DNA of 9,556 bases from Gammaproteobacteria bacterium (GCA_003864535.1 BHEQ01000061.1:1-9556), one strand, 5' to 3'. Shown: positions 1 to 6,558, numbered from the stretch's first letter. The notes: generated from the letters alone by a model not told the origin. Made by a program: numbers and translations.

Positions 1-647
1 GCAGTATGCCAAGCTGCGTCTAAATCCTCATATTTATCCACGCGGCTCACGCCAATACTTGAGCCTTCCTTCGAGGGCTTAACCGCCATAGGAAAACCAA
101 TAGTTTGCGCGGCAAGATCCAAATCATCCACGCTCTTAATCTCAAAAGATGCAAGCACAGGTAAGCCTTGTGCCTGCCAAATTTGCTTAGTTTTTAATTT
201 ATCCATCCCAAGAGCCGATGCCATAACGCCACTGCCTGTATAGGGCAGATTAATATGCTCAAGCGCACCTTGCAAAACGCCATCCTCGCCACCGCGCCCA
301 TGAAGGACAATAAAAACGCGCGCGAAGTTTTCAGATTTAAGCGTACTTAATAAATCACATTCGGCAGGATCTAGTTTATATGCAGCAATACCTTGCTCAC
401 AAAGTGCACTTAAAACCGCCGCTCCCGACCAAAGTGAGACTTGTCTTTCGGCGGAATTACCCCCAAAAACAACCGCAACTTTGCCAAATTTGTTTGGATC
501 TGTATATTTTTGTTTGAATTTTTCTTCTATATTTGCTGTGCTTGATATATTGGATATGTTTGATATATTTAGTGAATCTTGTTTTTTTAATGTATTTGAT
601 GTATTTGATATATCGGGGCTATTTGGTGTTTTTGATATAATTGTCAT
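1..647 (-). CDS. ddl: D-alanine--D-alanine ligase (Ddl), N-terminal part, cut by window edge
   Basis: Ddl is a cytoplasmic ATP-grasp enzyme that joins two D-alanines to make the dipeptide ending the peptidoglycan precursor. I translated this strand by hand: about 215 residues are present and the C-terminal part lies beyond position 1. Family motifs are clear: FGGNSAER (residues 61-68, with the active-site Glu), HGRGGEDG (116-123), PYTGSGVMASALGMDK (135-150) and the ATP-binding VKPSKEGSSIGV (189-200). The start is the ATG at 647, 5 bp after the murC stop, with an AAGAGG ribosome site at 658-663. There is no other ATG, GTG or TTG before the conserved domain, so the roughly 53-residue Asn/Ser-rich leader (rich in ISN and TSN triplets) belongs to the protein. 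Typical Ddl proteins start only a few residues before FGG, so this leader is unusual. It is co-transcribed with murC, as in the dcw cluster of many proteobacteria. Confidence 0.95.
   Translation of the reverse strand, partial: MTIISKTPNSPDISNTSNTLKKQDSLNISNISNISSTANIEEKFKQKYTDPNKFGKVAVVFGGNSAERQVSLWSGAAVLSALCEQGIAAYKLDPAECDLLSTLKSENFARVFIVLHGRGGEDGVLQGALEHINLPYTGSGVMASALGMDKLKTKQIWQAQGLPVLASFEIKSVDDLDLAAQTIGFPMAVKPSKEGSSIGVSRVDKYEDLDAAWHT
537..611 (-). repeat. Degenerate ~9-bp repeat coding the Asn/Ser-rich tail of Ddl
   Basis: On the plus strand this stretch is a chain of variants of TTTGATATA, interrupted by a T7 run and a GTATTTGAT pair. Read on the coding strand it gives residues 13-37 of Ddl, made of ISN/TSN-type triplets. 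The frame stays open throughout, so any past expansion or contraction occurred in multiples of three. The composition is unlike the flanking conserved ddl sequence. Confidence 0.75.
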
Positions 648-652
648 GATGA

Positions 653-2068
653 TTAAACCTCTTGCTTATGAAAATTAAGCGCAGCACCGCCAATATCACC
701 AGCGCCCATCATGATTAATAAATCACCATCTTGGGCAATATTTTTAAAAGCTGCTTTTATATCAATTGCTTTTTCCACAAAAATTGGCTCATTTTTACCG
801 CGGGCGCGAATTGCACGACTTAAAGCACGTCCATCTGCATTTAAAATTGGCTTTTCTCCTGCGGCATAAACCTCGGTTAAAATTAATTGATCAAGATTAC
901 TTAAAACATTCGCAAAATCATCAAATAATTCTAAGGTTCTAGAATAACGATGCGGCTGAAAAGCAAGTACGATACGCTTTTCTGGAAAGGCTAATTGCAA
1001 TGCCGATAAAACTGCTTTGATTTCTGTAGGATGATGTCCGTAATCGTCCATAATAGATGCCCGTCCACCATTTTCTAAGAGCATATCTGGATGCGCTTGA
1101 AAACGTCTACCAACACCTTTAAATTGTTGCAAAGCACGGCGCATAGCTGGTTGTGGTACACCTAAATCATATGCAATCGCGATAGCTGCGAGACTATTTA
1201 AAACGCTGTGGCGTCCTGGAAGATTAACTACAAACTCACTAATAATGCCATTAGGCATTTTTACTTGAAAGCGCGTTTGCATTCCAAGAGCTTCGATATC
1301 TAATAACTGAAAATCACATTGGTCGCTTGAGCCATAACTTAAAATAGGACGATGAATACGCGGGATTAAAGCGGCTACTTCAGGATCATCAAGACATAAA
1401 ACCGCTAAACCATAAAAAGGTAAATTATGTAAAAAGTCTACAAAAGTTTGGCGTAGTTTTTCAAAATCACCGCCATAAGTTCCCATATGATCATAATCAA
1501 TATTAGTTACAATTGCTGCCATTGGCTGTAAGTGCAAGAAAGAGGCATCAGACTCATCCGCTTCTGCAACTAGATATTTGCCTAAGCCTAATTTTGCATT
1601 AGCACCTGCACTATTTAAAAGTCCCCCAATAACAAAAGTTGGGTCAAACCCAGCTTCAGCTAAAATACTCGCTAATAAACTTGTAGTTGTCGTTTTTCCA
1701 TGCGTACCAGCAACTGCTATTCCATGCCTAAAGCGCATTAATTCGCCGAGCATTAATGCACGTGGAACAAGTGGAATACGCAGCAAACGCGCTTGTGCAA
1801 CTTCAGGATTATCATCTTTAACCGCGGTTGACGTTACAATAACGTCAGCACCTTTAATATTTTCCGCACTATGTCCAATCTTAATAGTTGCGCCCATTTG
1901 GATCAAATGGCGCGTTGTTTGTGAATCTTGTAAGTCTGACCCAGTTATATCATAGCCTAGATTTAATAAAACCTCCGCAATCCCGCTCATACCAGAGCCA
2001 CCAATACCAATAAGGTGAATACGGCGAATGCGGCGCATCCCACGAAGAGAGTCAGGATATGTGCTCAT
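653..2068 (-). CDS. murC: UDP-N-acetylmuramate--L-alanine ligase (MurC)
   Basis: MurC is the cytoplasmic ATP-dependent ligase that adds L-alanine to UDP-MurNAc, the first amino acid of the peptidoglycan stem peptide. The 471 residues match the usual length. Visible motifs in order: the UDP-binding glycine-rich GIGGSGMSGIAE (21-32), the P-loop AGTHGKTTTTS (120-130), EADESDASF (169-177), TNIDYDHM (188-195), PGRH (284-287), DDYGHHPTE (341-349) and FQPHRYSRT (370-378). The start at 2068 is supported by AAGG 7 nt upstream; a second ATG at residue 11 is the only close alternative. The gene is followed after 5 bp by ddl, whose product acts later in the same pathway. The neighbours usual in a dcw cluster (murG, murB, ftsQ) are not beside it: upstream lies bamC. 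The closest resemblance, from memory, is to betaproteobacterial MurC. Confidence 0.98.
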   Translation of the reverse strand: MSTYPDSLRGMRRIRRIHLIGIGGSGMSGIAEVLLNLGYDITGSDLQDSQTTRHLIQMGATIKIGHSAENIKGADVIVTSTAVKDDNPEVAQARLLRIPLVPRALMLGELMRFRHGIAVAGTHGKTTTTSLLASILAEAGFDPTFVIGGLLNSAGANAKLGLGKYLVAEADESDASFLHLQPMAAIVTNIDYDHMGTYGGDFEKLRQTFVDFLHNLPFYGLAVLCLDDPEVAALIPRIHRPILSYGSSDQCDFQLLDIEALGMQTRFQVKMPNGIISEFVVNLPGRHSVLNSLAAIAIAYDLGVPQPAMRRALQQFKGVGRRFQAHPDMLLENGGRASIMDDYGHHPTEIKAVLSALQLAFPEKRIVLAFQPHRYSRTLELFDDFANVLSNLDQLILTEVYAAGEKPILNADGRALSRAIRARGKNEPIFVEKAIDIKAAFKNIAQDGDLLIMMGAGDIGGAALNFHKQEV

Positions 2069-2094
2069 AAAAAACCTTATATAAATTTAAATTT

Positions 2095-2156
2095 AAAAAC
2101 CGCTATATCAAATTATATAAACTTGAATTATATAAACTTGATATAACGGGTTTAGT
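2095..2156 (-). terminator. Terminator-like hairpin after bamC
   Basis: On the minus-strand transcript, arms at 2153-2138 and 2111-2097 can pair over about 15 bp with one bulged C and one U-G wobble. CCG/CGG lies near the base, and a run of five U follows (2099-2095). It begins 15 bp after the bamC stop, where a Rho-independent terminator would be expected. The U tract is short and partly used by the stem, so termination may be partial. The 26-nt loop carries a tandem repeat. Confidence 0.55.
2111..2140. repeat. Perfect 15-bp tandem repeat, two copies, in the terminator loop
   Basis: The unit AATTATATAAACTTG occurs at 2111-2125 and again, identical and directly adjacent, at 2126-2140. On the minus strand each copy contains a perfect TATAAT, so the element could also offer two -10 boxes 15 bp apart for murC. 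No convincing -35 box sits at the right distance from either copy, so promoter activity is only a possibility. Confidence 0.8.
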
Positions 2157-2167
2157 TGAGTTTTTAT

Positions 2168-3220
2168 TTAAATAAACGCATCTTTTATTTTAGTAAGTAA
2201 CGCTTGTTCATCGGCACTACTCGCACCATCTAAGCTTATGACATTAATCATAGTTGATTTATCCGAGTGTTCGACAAAAGATACTTTAAATAATTGCGGC
2301 TTAGCTTTTGACCAGAATTTAAGCTTGCTTTTAGGTTTATTTGGATTATTCCAAGAAACGTTATATGTTCTTGCTTGGGCATCTTGTGAGGTTATTTTAA
2401 ACTGATTTCCATCATCTAAAATATTCCCAGCTTGAACCCATACATCTTGGATATTACGATTAACACTCATATCAGAAGTATCTGAAATAAGCATACTGCG
2501 CTCAACTGACGCATTATTTTGCGCTTGTATCGAGCCACCGCCAACTTTAACCATTAAGCGATTTAAAAGTGCTGCTTCTAACTCAGAATCACGGGGACGT
2601 TCAATCCATGTATGAAATTGATCATCATTTCCTGAAGATTTATCCCGCATTCCATAATGCGTAATATATACCGAGATAGATTCTGGGCTATTTCGCTCTA
2701 AACGAATCCTAAACATATCGCGCGTACCCGCTGAAAATGCCGAACCAAGACCTATTTTACTAATTGTTGAACGTAAGAATCCATCAGGAACATCCGCACG
2801 ATTTTCTGACCATTTAGTTTCTATAAGCCCAGCTTCTGGGTTATTAAACTCCAAAGCTAAGCCTGCATCACTTAATACGCTAAGAACGCTTCTCCAGACA
2901 AAATCAGCATTTGCGGTAACTTTCATATAGCTTTTGTCGGATTCAATAACAATCCGTGCATCAGCACTATGCTGAAGAACTTTTGATACAACCTTCTCAT
3001 TAGCATGATTGCGATATTGACTTAAAGTAGTGGCACCATTTTTATTATTTGCTGCACTTCTAGCTAAATCTGGCGGAAGTTCGAGCGTGTTTACAGATGC
3101 TGCGGAACGATAATCAAGGCGATCACTAGTTTGAATACTCTCACTCGAACATGCTGATAAAACAATCAGAGCACTAAGAGAAGCTGTAAGTGTTTTGCTA
3201 ATATTAATAGTGGTTTGCAT
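2168..3220 (-). CDS. bamC: Outer-membrane lipoprotein, BamC/NlpB family
   Basis: BamC is a lipoprotein subunit of the BAM complex, which folds beta-barrel proteins into the outer membrane. The 350-residue product starts with a lipoprotein signal peptide ending in the lipobox LSAC. The lipidated residue would be Cys24, and Ser at +2 fits outer-membrane sorting. Next comes the conserved segment DYRSA...LELPPDL (36-51), typical of the BamC N-terminus that contacts BamD. Two helix-grip domains follow: one around 98-228 containing VWRSVLSVLSDAGL, ETKWSENRADVPDGF, RDMFRIRLER and ERPRDSELEAALLNRLMVKVG, and a second around 258-350. The first domain looks most like betaproteobacterial BamC. The start ATG has AAAGG 12 nt upstream, a slightly long spacing. 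In other genomes bamC often follows dapA; here it sits between metK and murC and appears to be transcribed alone. The family call is firm; the exact role is inferred from the family. Confidence 0.85.
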   Translation of the reverse strand: MQTTINISKTLTASLSALIVLSACSSESIQTSDRLDYRSAASVNTLELPPDLARSAANNKNGATTLSQYRNHANEKVVSKVLQHSADARIVIESDKSYMKVTANADFVWRSVLSVLSDAGLALEFNNPEAGLIETKWSENRADVPDGFLRSTISKIGLGSAFSAGTRDMFRIRLERNSPESISVYITHYGMRDKSSGNDDQFHTWIERPRDSELEAALLNRLMVKVGGGSIQAQNNASVERSMLISDTSDMSVNRNIQDVWVQAGNILDDGNQFKITSQDAQARTYNVSWNNPNKPKSKLKFWSKAKPQLFKVSFVEHSDKSTMINVISLDGASSADEQALLTKIKDAFI

Positions 3221-3274
3221 AAATAGCGTATACCTTTAAAGAAAGTTAATAATTAATTAGATTTTTCAAGGCTT

Positions 3275-3309
3275 GCAATTTTATTAAAAGCGCATTTTAA
3301 TAAAATTGC
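3275..3309. terminator. Perfect 15-bp inverted repeat between metK and bamC, possible terminator
   Basis: Arms at 3275-3289 and 3295-3309 are perfectly complementary (GCAATTTTATTAAAA on the plus strand) around a 5-nt loop, GCGCA. It lies 37 bp after the metK stop and 55 bp before the bamC start. No U tract follows on either strand, so it does not meet the usual description of an intrinsic terminator, although the stem's own 3' arm is U-rich. It could stop transcription weakly, protect the metK mRNA 3' end, or be a protein-binding palindrome. Confidence 0.5.
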
Positions 3310-3345
3310 GTAAGGTAGAAAAAAGAACAAATAGATGTCCCCTGA

Positions 3346-4551
3346 TTATAAACCAGCTGCGGCACGAAGCTCATCAACTTTATCTGTTTTCTCCCAACTA
3401 AATGCTGTTCCTGTTTGATTATTCCCATCCGCATCTTCATAATTCACCGCAAAAGGAGTGCGTCCAAAATGACCATAACTCGCAGTCGCTTGATAAATAG
3501 GATGTAATAAATCTAGCATTGTCGTAATCGCATAAGGGCGCAGATCAAAATGGGAACGAATTAGCTTTTCAATCACATCTTCAGGAACTTTATTTGTTCC
3601 AAAAGTTGTAATTGAAATGGATGTTGGTAGGGCAACACCAATAGCGTAAGATATTTGGATCTCGCACTTATCAGCTAAACCTGCCGCCACAATATTTTTG
3701 GCAACATAACGCCCAGCATAAGCTGCAGAGCGATCAACTTTAGAGGGATCTTTACCTGAAAAAGCTCCACCGCCATGGCGCGCCATACCGCCGTAAGTAT
3801 CAACAATAATTTTACGTCCAGTTAAGCCACAATCACCAACAGGACCGCCAATAACAAAGTTACCCGTAGGATTGATATGAAATTTAGTCTGGGAATTAAT
3901 CCAATGTGCTGGAAGAACCTGTTTCACGATTAATTCCATCACCGCTTCTTTTAAGTCGCTTTGGGTTACATCAGGATTATGTTGGGTTGATAAAACAACC
4001 GCGTCAATTCCTGCAATTGAACCATCTCTATTATAAGCGAAAGTTATCTGGCTTTTAGCATCAGGGCGCAACCATGGAAGCAGACCTGATTTGCGCACGT
4101 AAGCTTGACGCTCAACGAGGCGATGCGCGTAAAAAATAGGCGCAGGCATAAAAGCATCAGTTTCATTTGAAGCATAACCGAACATTAAACCTTGATCGCC
4201 CGCACCTTGATCTTCAGGTTTGGCGCGGTCAACTCCTTGGGCGATGTCGCAGCTTTGCTTGCCGATAATATTTAAAATACCACAGGTTGCTCCATCAAAA
4301 CCAACCGCGGATGAGTTATAGCCAATATCAATAATAACTTTACGCACAAGCTCTTCTAAATCAATCCATGCGGTCGTGCTTATTTCTCCAGAAACAATGG
4401 CAACACCTGTTTTAACCATAGTTTCACAGGCAACGCGTGCATGTTTATCTTTACGAATAAGTGCATCTAGAACTGCATCAGAAATCTGATCAGCAACTTT
4501 GTCAGGATGACCTTCAGAAACAGATTCTGAGGTAAAAAGATATAAACTCAT
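3346..4551 (-). CDS. metK: S-adenosylmethionine synthase (methionine adenosyltransferase)
   Basis: MetK makes S-adenosylmethionine from methionine and ATP in the cytoplasm, supplying methyl groups and polyamine precursors. The family works as a tetramer with Mg2+ and K+. The 401 residues contain the whole enzyme: SVSEGHPDK (10-18, with His15 and Asp17 at the active site), the signature GAGDQGLMFGYA (116-127), LRPDAK (161-166), TGRK (244-247) and the phosphate-binding GGGAFSGKDPSKVD (260-273). The C-terminus has about 15-18 extra residues (roughly 368-385, Asn/Asp-rich) before SWEKTD compared with E. coli MetK (384 residues). Similar short inserts occur here in other proteobacterial MetKs, so I read it as lineage variation. 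The start ATG has AAGG 7 nt upstream. The gene has its own predicted promoter and is separated by hairpins from era and bamC, so it is probably transcribed alone. Confidence 0.98.
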   Translation of the reverse strand: MSLYLFTSESVSEGHPDKVADQISDAVLDALIRKDKHARVACETMVKTGVAIVSGEISTTAWIDLEELVRKVIIDIGYNSSAVGFDGATCGILNIIGKQSCDIAQGVDRAKPEDQGAGDQGLMFGYASNETDAFMPAPIFYAHRLVERQAYVRKSGLLPWLRPDAKSQITFAYNRDGSIAGIDAVVLSTQHNPDVTQSDLKEAVMELIVKQVLPAHWINSQTKFHINPTGNFVIGGPVGDCGLTGRKIIVDTYGGMARHGGGAFSGKDPSKVDRSAAYAGRYVAKNIVAAGLADKCEIQISYAIGVALPTSISITTFGTNKVPEDVIEKLIRSHFDLRPYAITTMLDLLHPIYQATASYGHFGRTPFAVNYEDADGNNQTGTAFSWEKTDKVDELRAAAGL

Positions 4552-4592
4552 CAGCTTGCCTTTTAATATTTAATATTTAATTAATGCGAATA

Positions 4593-4626
4593 CTATTAAA
4601 ATAATTTTTAGAATAAATTTTAATAG
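4593..4626 (-). promoter_or_regulatory. Hairpin at the 5' end of the metK leader
   Basis: Arms at 4626-4617 and 4602-4593 (CTATTAAAAT and its complement on the transcript) form a perfect 10-bp stem with a 14-nt AU-rich loop. The predicted metK transcription start (about 4624) falls at the outer edge of the stem, so the mRNA would begin with this hairpin. This could stabilise the mRNA 5' end. I do not recognise any known S-adenosylmethionine riboswitch in the roughly 70-nt leader. Confidence 0.45.
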
Positions 4627-4630
4627 GTAC

Positions 4631-4659
4631 TTTATAAGAGCGCGATTTTAACAAATCAA
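4631..4659 (-). promoter_or_regulatory. Predicted sigma70-type promoter for metK
   Basis: On the minus strand a TTGATT box (4659-4654) is followed after exactly 17 bp by TATAAA (4636-4631). Together they match 9 of 12 positions of the TTGACA/TATAAT consensus. Transcription would start near 4624, leaving a leader of about 73 nt before the metK ATG. The placement in the only sizeable gap upstream of metK supports the call. It has no experimental support. Confidence 0.6.
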
Positions 4660-4722
4660 AGATAATAAATCTTTATTTAAATTTTAGAAGCAATTTTGGT
4701 CTAAATTCACATTACTAAAATT

Positions 4723-5759
4723 TTACTCTAGCGCTTTAAAGCCTAAAGAATGTAAGGCGCGCTCATCATCAGACCATCCTGCACGCACTTTAACGTAAGC
4801 TTTTAAAAATACTTTCTTATCAAATAATTTTTCTAAATCTTGGCGAGCTTGAGTTGAGGCTTCTTTTAAGAGCTCGCCGCCTTTGCCAATTACGATTCCT
4901 TTTTGGCTTTCACGCTCGACCCAAATAATTGCATGAATTCGATACAGCCGACCTTCTATTTCAAAGCTTTCAATTTCAACTGTTAAAGAATAAGGAAGTT
5001 CTTGATTTAAACGTCGGGTGAGTTTCTCACGCAAGGCCTCCGCTGCTAAAAATGAGCGTGACGCGGTGGTTATCTCATCTTCATCATATAAAAATTCTTG
5101 CTCAGGTAAGTATTTTGCAATAACATTTTTTAGATGCTTTAAGGTTTTACCACCTGAAAGAGCAGTAACAGGGACACATTCAGCAAAGGGATAACGCTCC
5201 ATCATTTGTGCTAAATATGGCAGTAAAACATCGCGTTGATCTATCTTATCAATTTTATTTGCAACTAAAATAACTTTGCCTTCAAAGTTACTCAAACGCA
5301 TTAAAGCGGTGGCATCTCCTTCTGAAAATACCCCAGCCTCAACCATAAATAAAACCACATCAGCCCCTTCTACTGCGCCTGATGCCGTCCGATTAAGGTG
5401 TTTATTAAGCGCATTAGGTTGCTGATTATTATGCAATCCTGGCGTATCAAAAAACACCATTTGCATTAATTGATCAGTATAAATCCCAGTTACAATATGG
5501 CGCGTTGTTTGGGGTTTGCTTGAAGTTATGCTTATTTTTTGACCGATCATGCGGTTCATCAAGGTTGATTTACCGACATTTGGTCGTCCAATTATGGAGA
5601 CATAACCTGCATGTAATGGTATTTGTAATTCTTTATTTTGCTGATTATTTTTTTGATTATCTGTTGATTATCCTGTTGATTATCATCTTGATTATCTTGA
5701 TTATCTTGCTTATCATCTTGCTGATAGTTTTGTTTATCATTTTGTGATTTTATGGTCAT
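4723..5759 (-). CDS. era: GTPase Era, with a frame break in its N-terminal repeat tail
   Basis: Era is a GTPase that binds the 3' end of 16S rRNA through a KH domain and is needed for 30S ribosome assembly. The GTPase frame shows GYVSIIGRPNVGKST (P-loop, about 5607-5563), the effector-region Thr pair in KPQTTRH, DTPG (5448-5437), NKID (5259-5248), TALSGG, and a KH domain with GIVIGKGGELLKEA (around 4890) ending in GWSDDERALHSLGF. That frame has no usable start before the P-loop and meets a stop at 5670-5668. The expected start is the ATG at 5759, whose ATGA overlaps the rnc stop and has AGAGA upstream. It opens a Gln/Asn/Asp-rich leader that must shift by -1 (one inserted base) between 5667 and 5595 to enter the GTPase frame; otherwise it stops at 5594-5592. 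The likely sites are the A7 run at 5654-5648 or a G missing at about 5661. If joined, the protein is about 345 residues (E. coli 301), with a tail of about 50 residues. Confidence 0.85.
5641..5735 (-). repeat. Short imperfect repeats coding the Gln/Asn/Asp tail of Era
   Basis: The plus strand repeats GATTATC and TGTTGATTATC/CTTGATTATC units of 9 to 12 bp. On the coding strand they give DNQ, DDNQQ and DNQQ blocks. Two neighbouring units differ by a single base (GATTATCTGTTG at 5655-5666 against GATTATCCTGTTG next to it), which is exactly the size of change that separates the two era reading frames. The region ends in an A7 run (coding strand) at 5654-5648. Confidence 0.75.
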
Positions 5760-6553
5760 AATATTTTCTCTAGCATTAAAGTTGCAGCTTCGCGCTCAGC
5801 GCGTTTGCGGCTTGTTCCAATCGCAGTCGTTTGTTGTTTGCCAACAATACAGGCGATCTTAAAATACTGTTCATGATCTTTACCATCAATAGATAATAAT
5901 TCATACAGCGGCAATGGTTTTTTTCGTGATTGAAGATGTTCTTGAAGGCGTGATTTTGCATCTTTAAAATTATGCTGATCCTCTCTTAACTCAACATCTT
6001 GGGCACTATTTAAGCGATCTTTAAAAATACTTAAAATTACAAGTTTAGCTCCTTCAAACCCCGCATCTTGATAAATTGCAGCACAAATAGCTTCCAAAGC
6101 ATCAGCAAGTAAAGAAGCTCTAGCGGCACCACCTGTTTTACGCTCACCTAAACCTAAAATTAAATGCTCGCCTAAGTTTAGCTCAAGTGCTATTTCATGG
6201 AGCATCTCTTCGCACACAAAATGGGCACGTAAATTAGACAGTGTGCCCTCTTCAAGCTCTGGCAAGTTTAAATATAAATACTCAGCAATTATAAAGTTAA
6301 GTAAACCGTCGCCTAAAAACTCAAAACGTTCATTATGAGAACGGCTAAAAGAGCGATGTACCAAAGATTGAGCTAATAAACTAGGATTTTTAAAAGTATA
6401 GCCTAATATATTTTCTAAGGTATTTAATGTCTTTTTAGATGCATTTTGAGACGGATTATTTAAATGATTATTTAAAGACTTATTTAAAGGCTTAGTTGCT
6501 GCTTTTTTTGCAGTTGTAGGTGTTGCTTGAGGATTTGAATAAAAGATTTTCAT
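5756..6553 (-). CDS. rnc: Ribonuclease III
   Basis: RNase III cleaves double-stranded RNA and processes rRNA precursors and structured mRNAs. The 265-residue product has the catalytic domain from about residue 43, with the signature NERFEFLGDGLLN (74-86) and Mg2+-binding residues Glu75, Glu78, Asp82, Glu102, Asp151 and Glu154. A double-stranded-RNA-binding domain (197-265) ends in the conserved RKRAEREAA. E. coli RNase III has 226 residues; the difference is a 40-45 residue N-terminal extension rich in Lys, Asn, Thr and Pro, with a four-residue period (PLNK, SLNN, HLNN, PSQN). The ATG at 6553 is 5 bp after the lepB stop and has no clear ribosome-binding site, so it probably relies on ribosomes finishing lepB. 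The gene overlaps era by 4 bp, so the two are probably translationally coupled. In many bacteria RNase III cuts its own operon leader; I cannot see that site here. Confidence 0.97.
   Translation of the reverse strand: MKIFYSNPQATPTTAKKAATKPLNKSLNNHLNNPSQNASKKTLNTLENILGYTFKNPSLLAQSLVHRSFSRSHNERFEFLGDGLLNFIIAEYLYLNLPELEEGTLSNLRAHFVCEEMLHEIALELNLGEHLILGLGERKTGGAARASLLADALEAICAAIYQDAGFEGAKLVILSIFKDRLNSAQDVELREDQHNFKDAKSRLQEHLQSRKKPLPLYELLSIDGKDHEQYFKIACIVGKQQTTAIGTSRKRAEREAATLMLEKIL
6455..6490 (-). repeat. 12-bp tandem repeat coding the N-terminal tail of RNase III
   Basis: Three consecutive 12-bp units on the plus strand (ATTATTTAAATG, ATTATTTAAAGA, CTTATTTAAAGG at 6455, 6467 and 6479) differ at only two or three positions. 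They give the four-residue blocks HLNN, SLNN and PLNK in the protein. The unit length is a multiple of three, so copy-number changes would lengthen or shorten the tail without breaking the gene. Confidence 0.8.
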
Positions 6554-6558
6554 AAGCG

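Noticed and set aside
481..678. Plus-strand 65-codon open frame rich in Phe and Asp.
   Set aside because: It is the reverse of the repeat-coded Ddl leader and the murC end, with no family match and no separate promoter.
1578..1955. Plus-strand 125-codon open frame.
   Set aside because: It lies entirely inside murC on the opposite strand, and murC is intact with all its motifs.
3394..3450. Extra residues near the C-terminus of MetK as a novel insertion.
   Set aside because: Short variable inserts before the final WEKTD segment occur in MetK of other proteobacteria, so this looks like ordinary lineage variation.
4653..4725. AT-only inverted repeats after the era stop (for example 4679-4687 with 4715-4723, and 4653-4678) as a Rho-independent terminator.
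   Set aside because: The stems have almost no G-C pairs, one has a 27-nt loop, and neither is followed by a U run; in DNA this AT-rich they may be chance.
4723..5562. Era read as a 279-residue protein starting at the TTG at 5562.
   Set aside because: That start falls after the P-loop (GRPNVGKST is in frame just upstream), so it would remove the GTP-binding motif; the natural start is the ATG overlapping the rnc stop.
5648..5654. Classical programmed -1 ribosomal frameshift site in era.
   Set aside because: The zero-frame context is C-AAA-AAA-A, not a perfect X-XXY-YYZ heptamer for both tRNAs, and I saw no strong downstream stem or pseudoknot. Slippage by RNA polymerase on A7 or a sequence error fits better, though single-tRNA slippage cannot be excluded.
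5505..5747. Plus-strand open frame ending in a run of Leu and Ile that looks like a membrane segment.
   Set aside because: It is the opposite strand of the era start and its GATTATC repeats; the Leu/Ile run is just the repeat read backwards.
5776..5961. Minus-strand 61-codon open frame.
   Set aside because: It overlaps the RNA-binding domain of rnc in another frame; rnc is complete.
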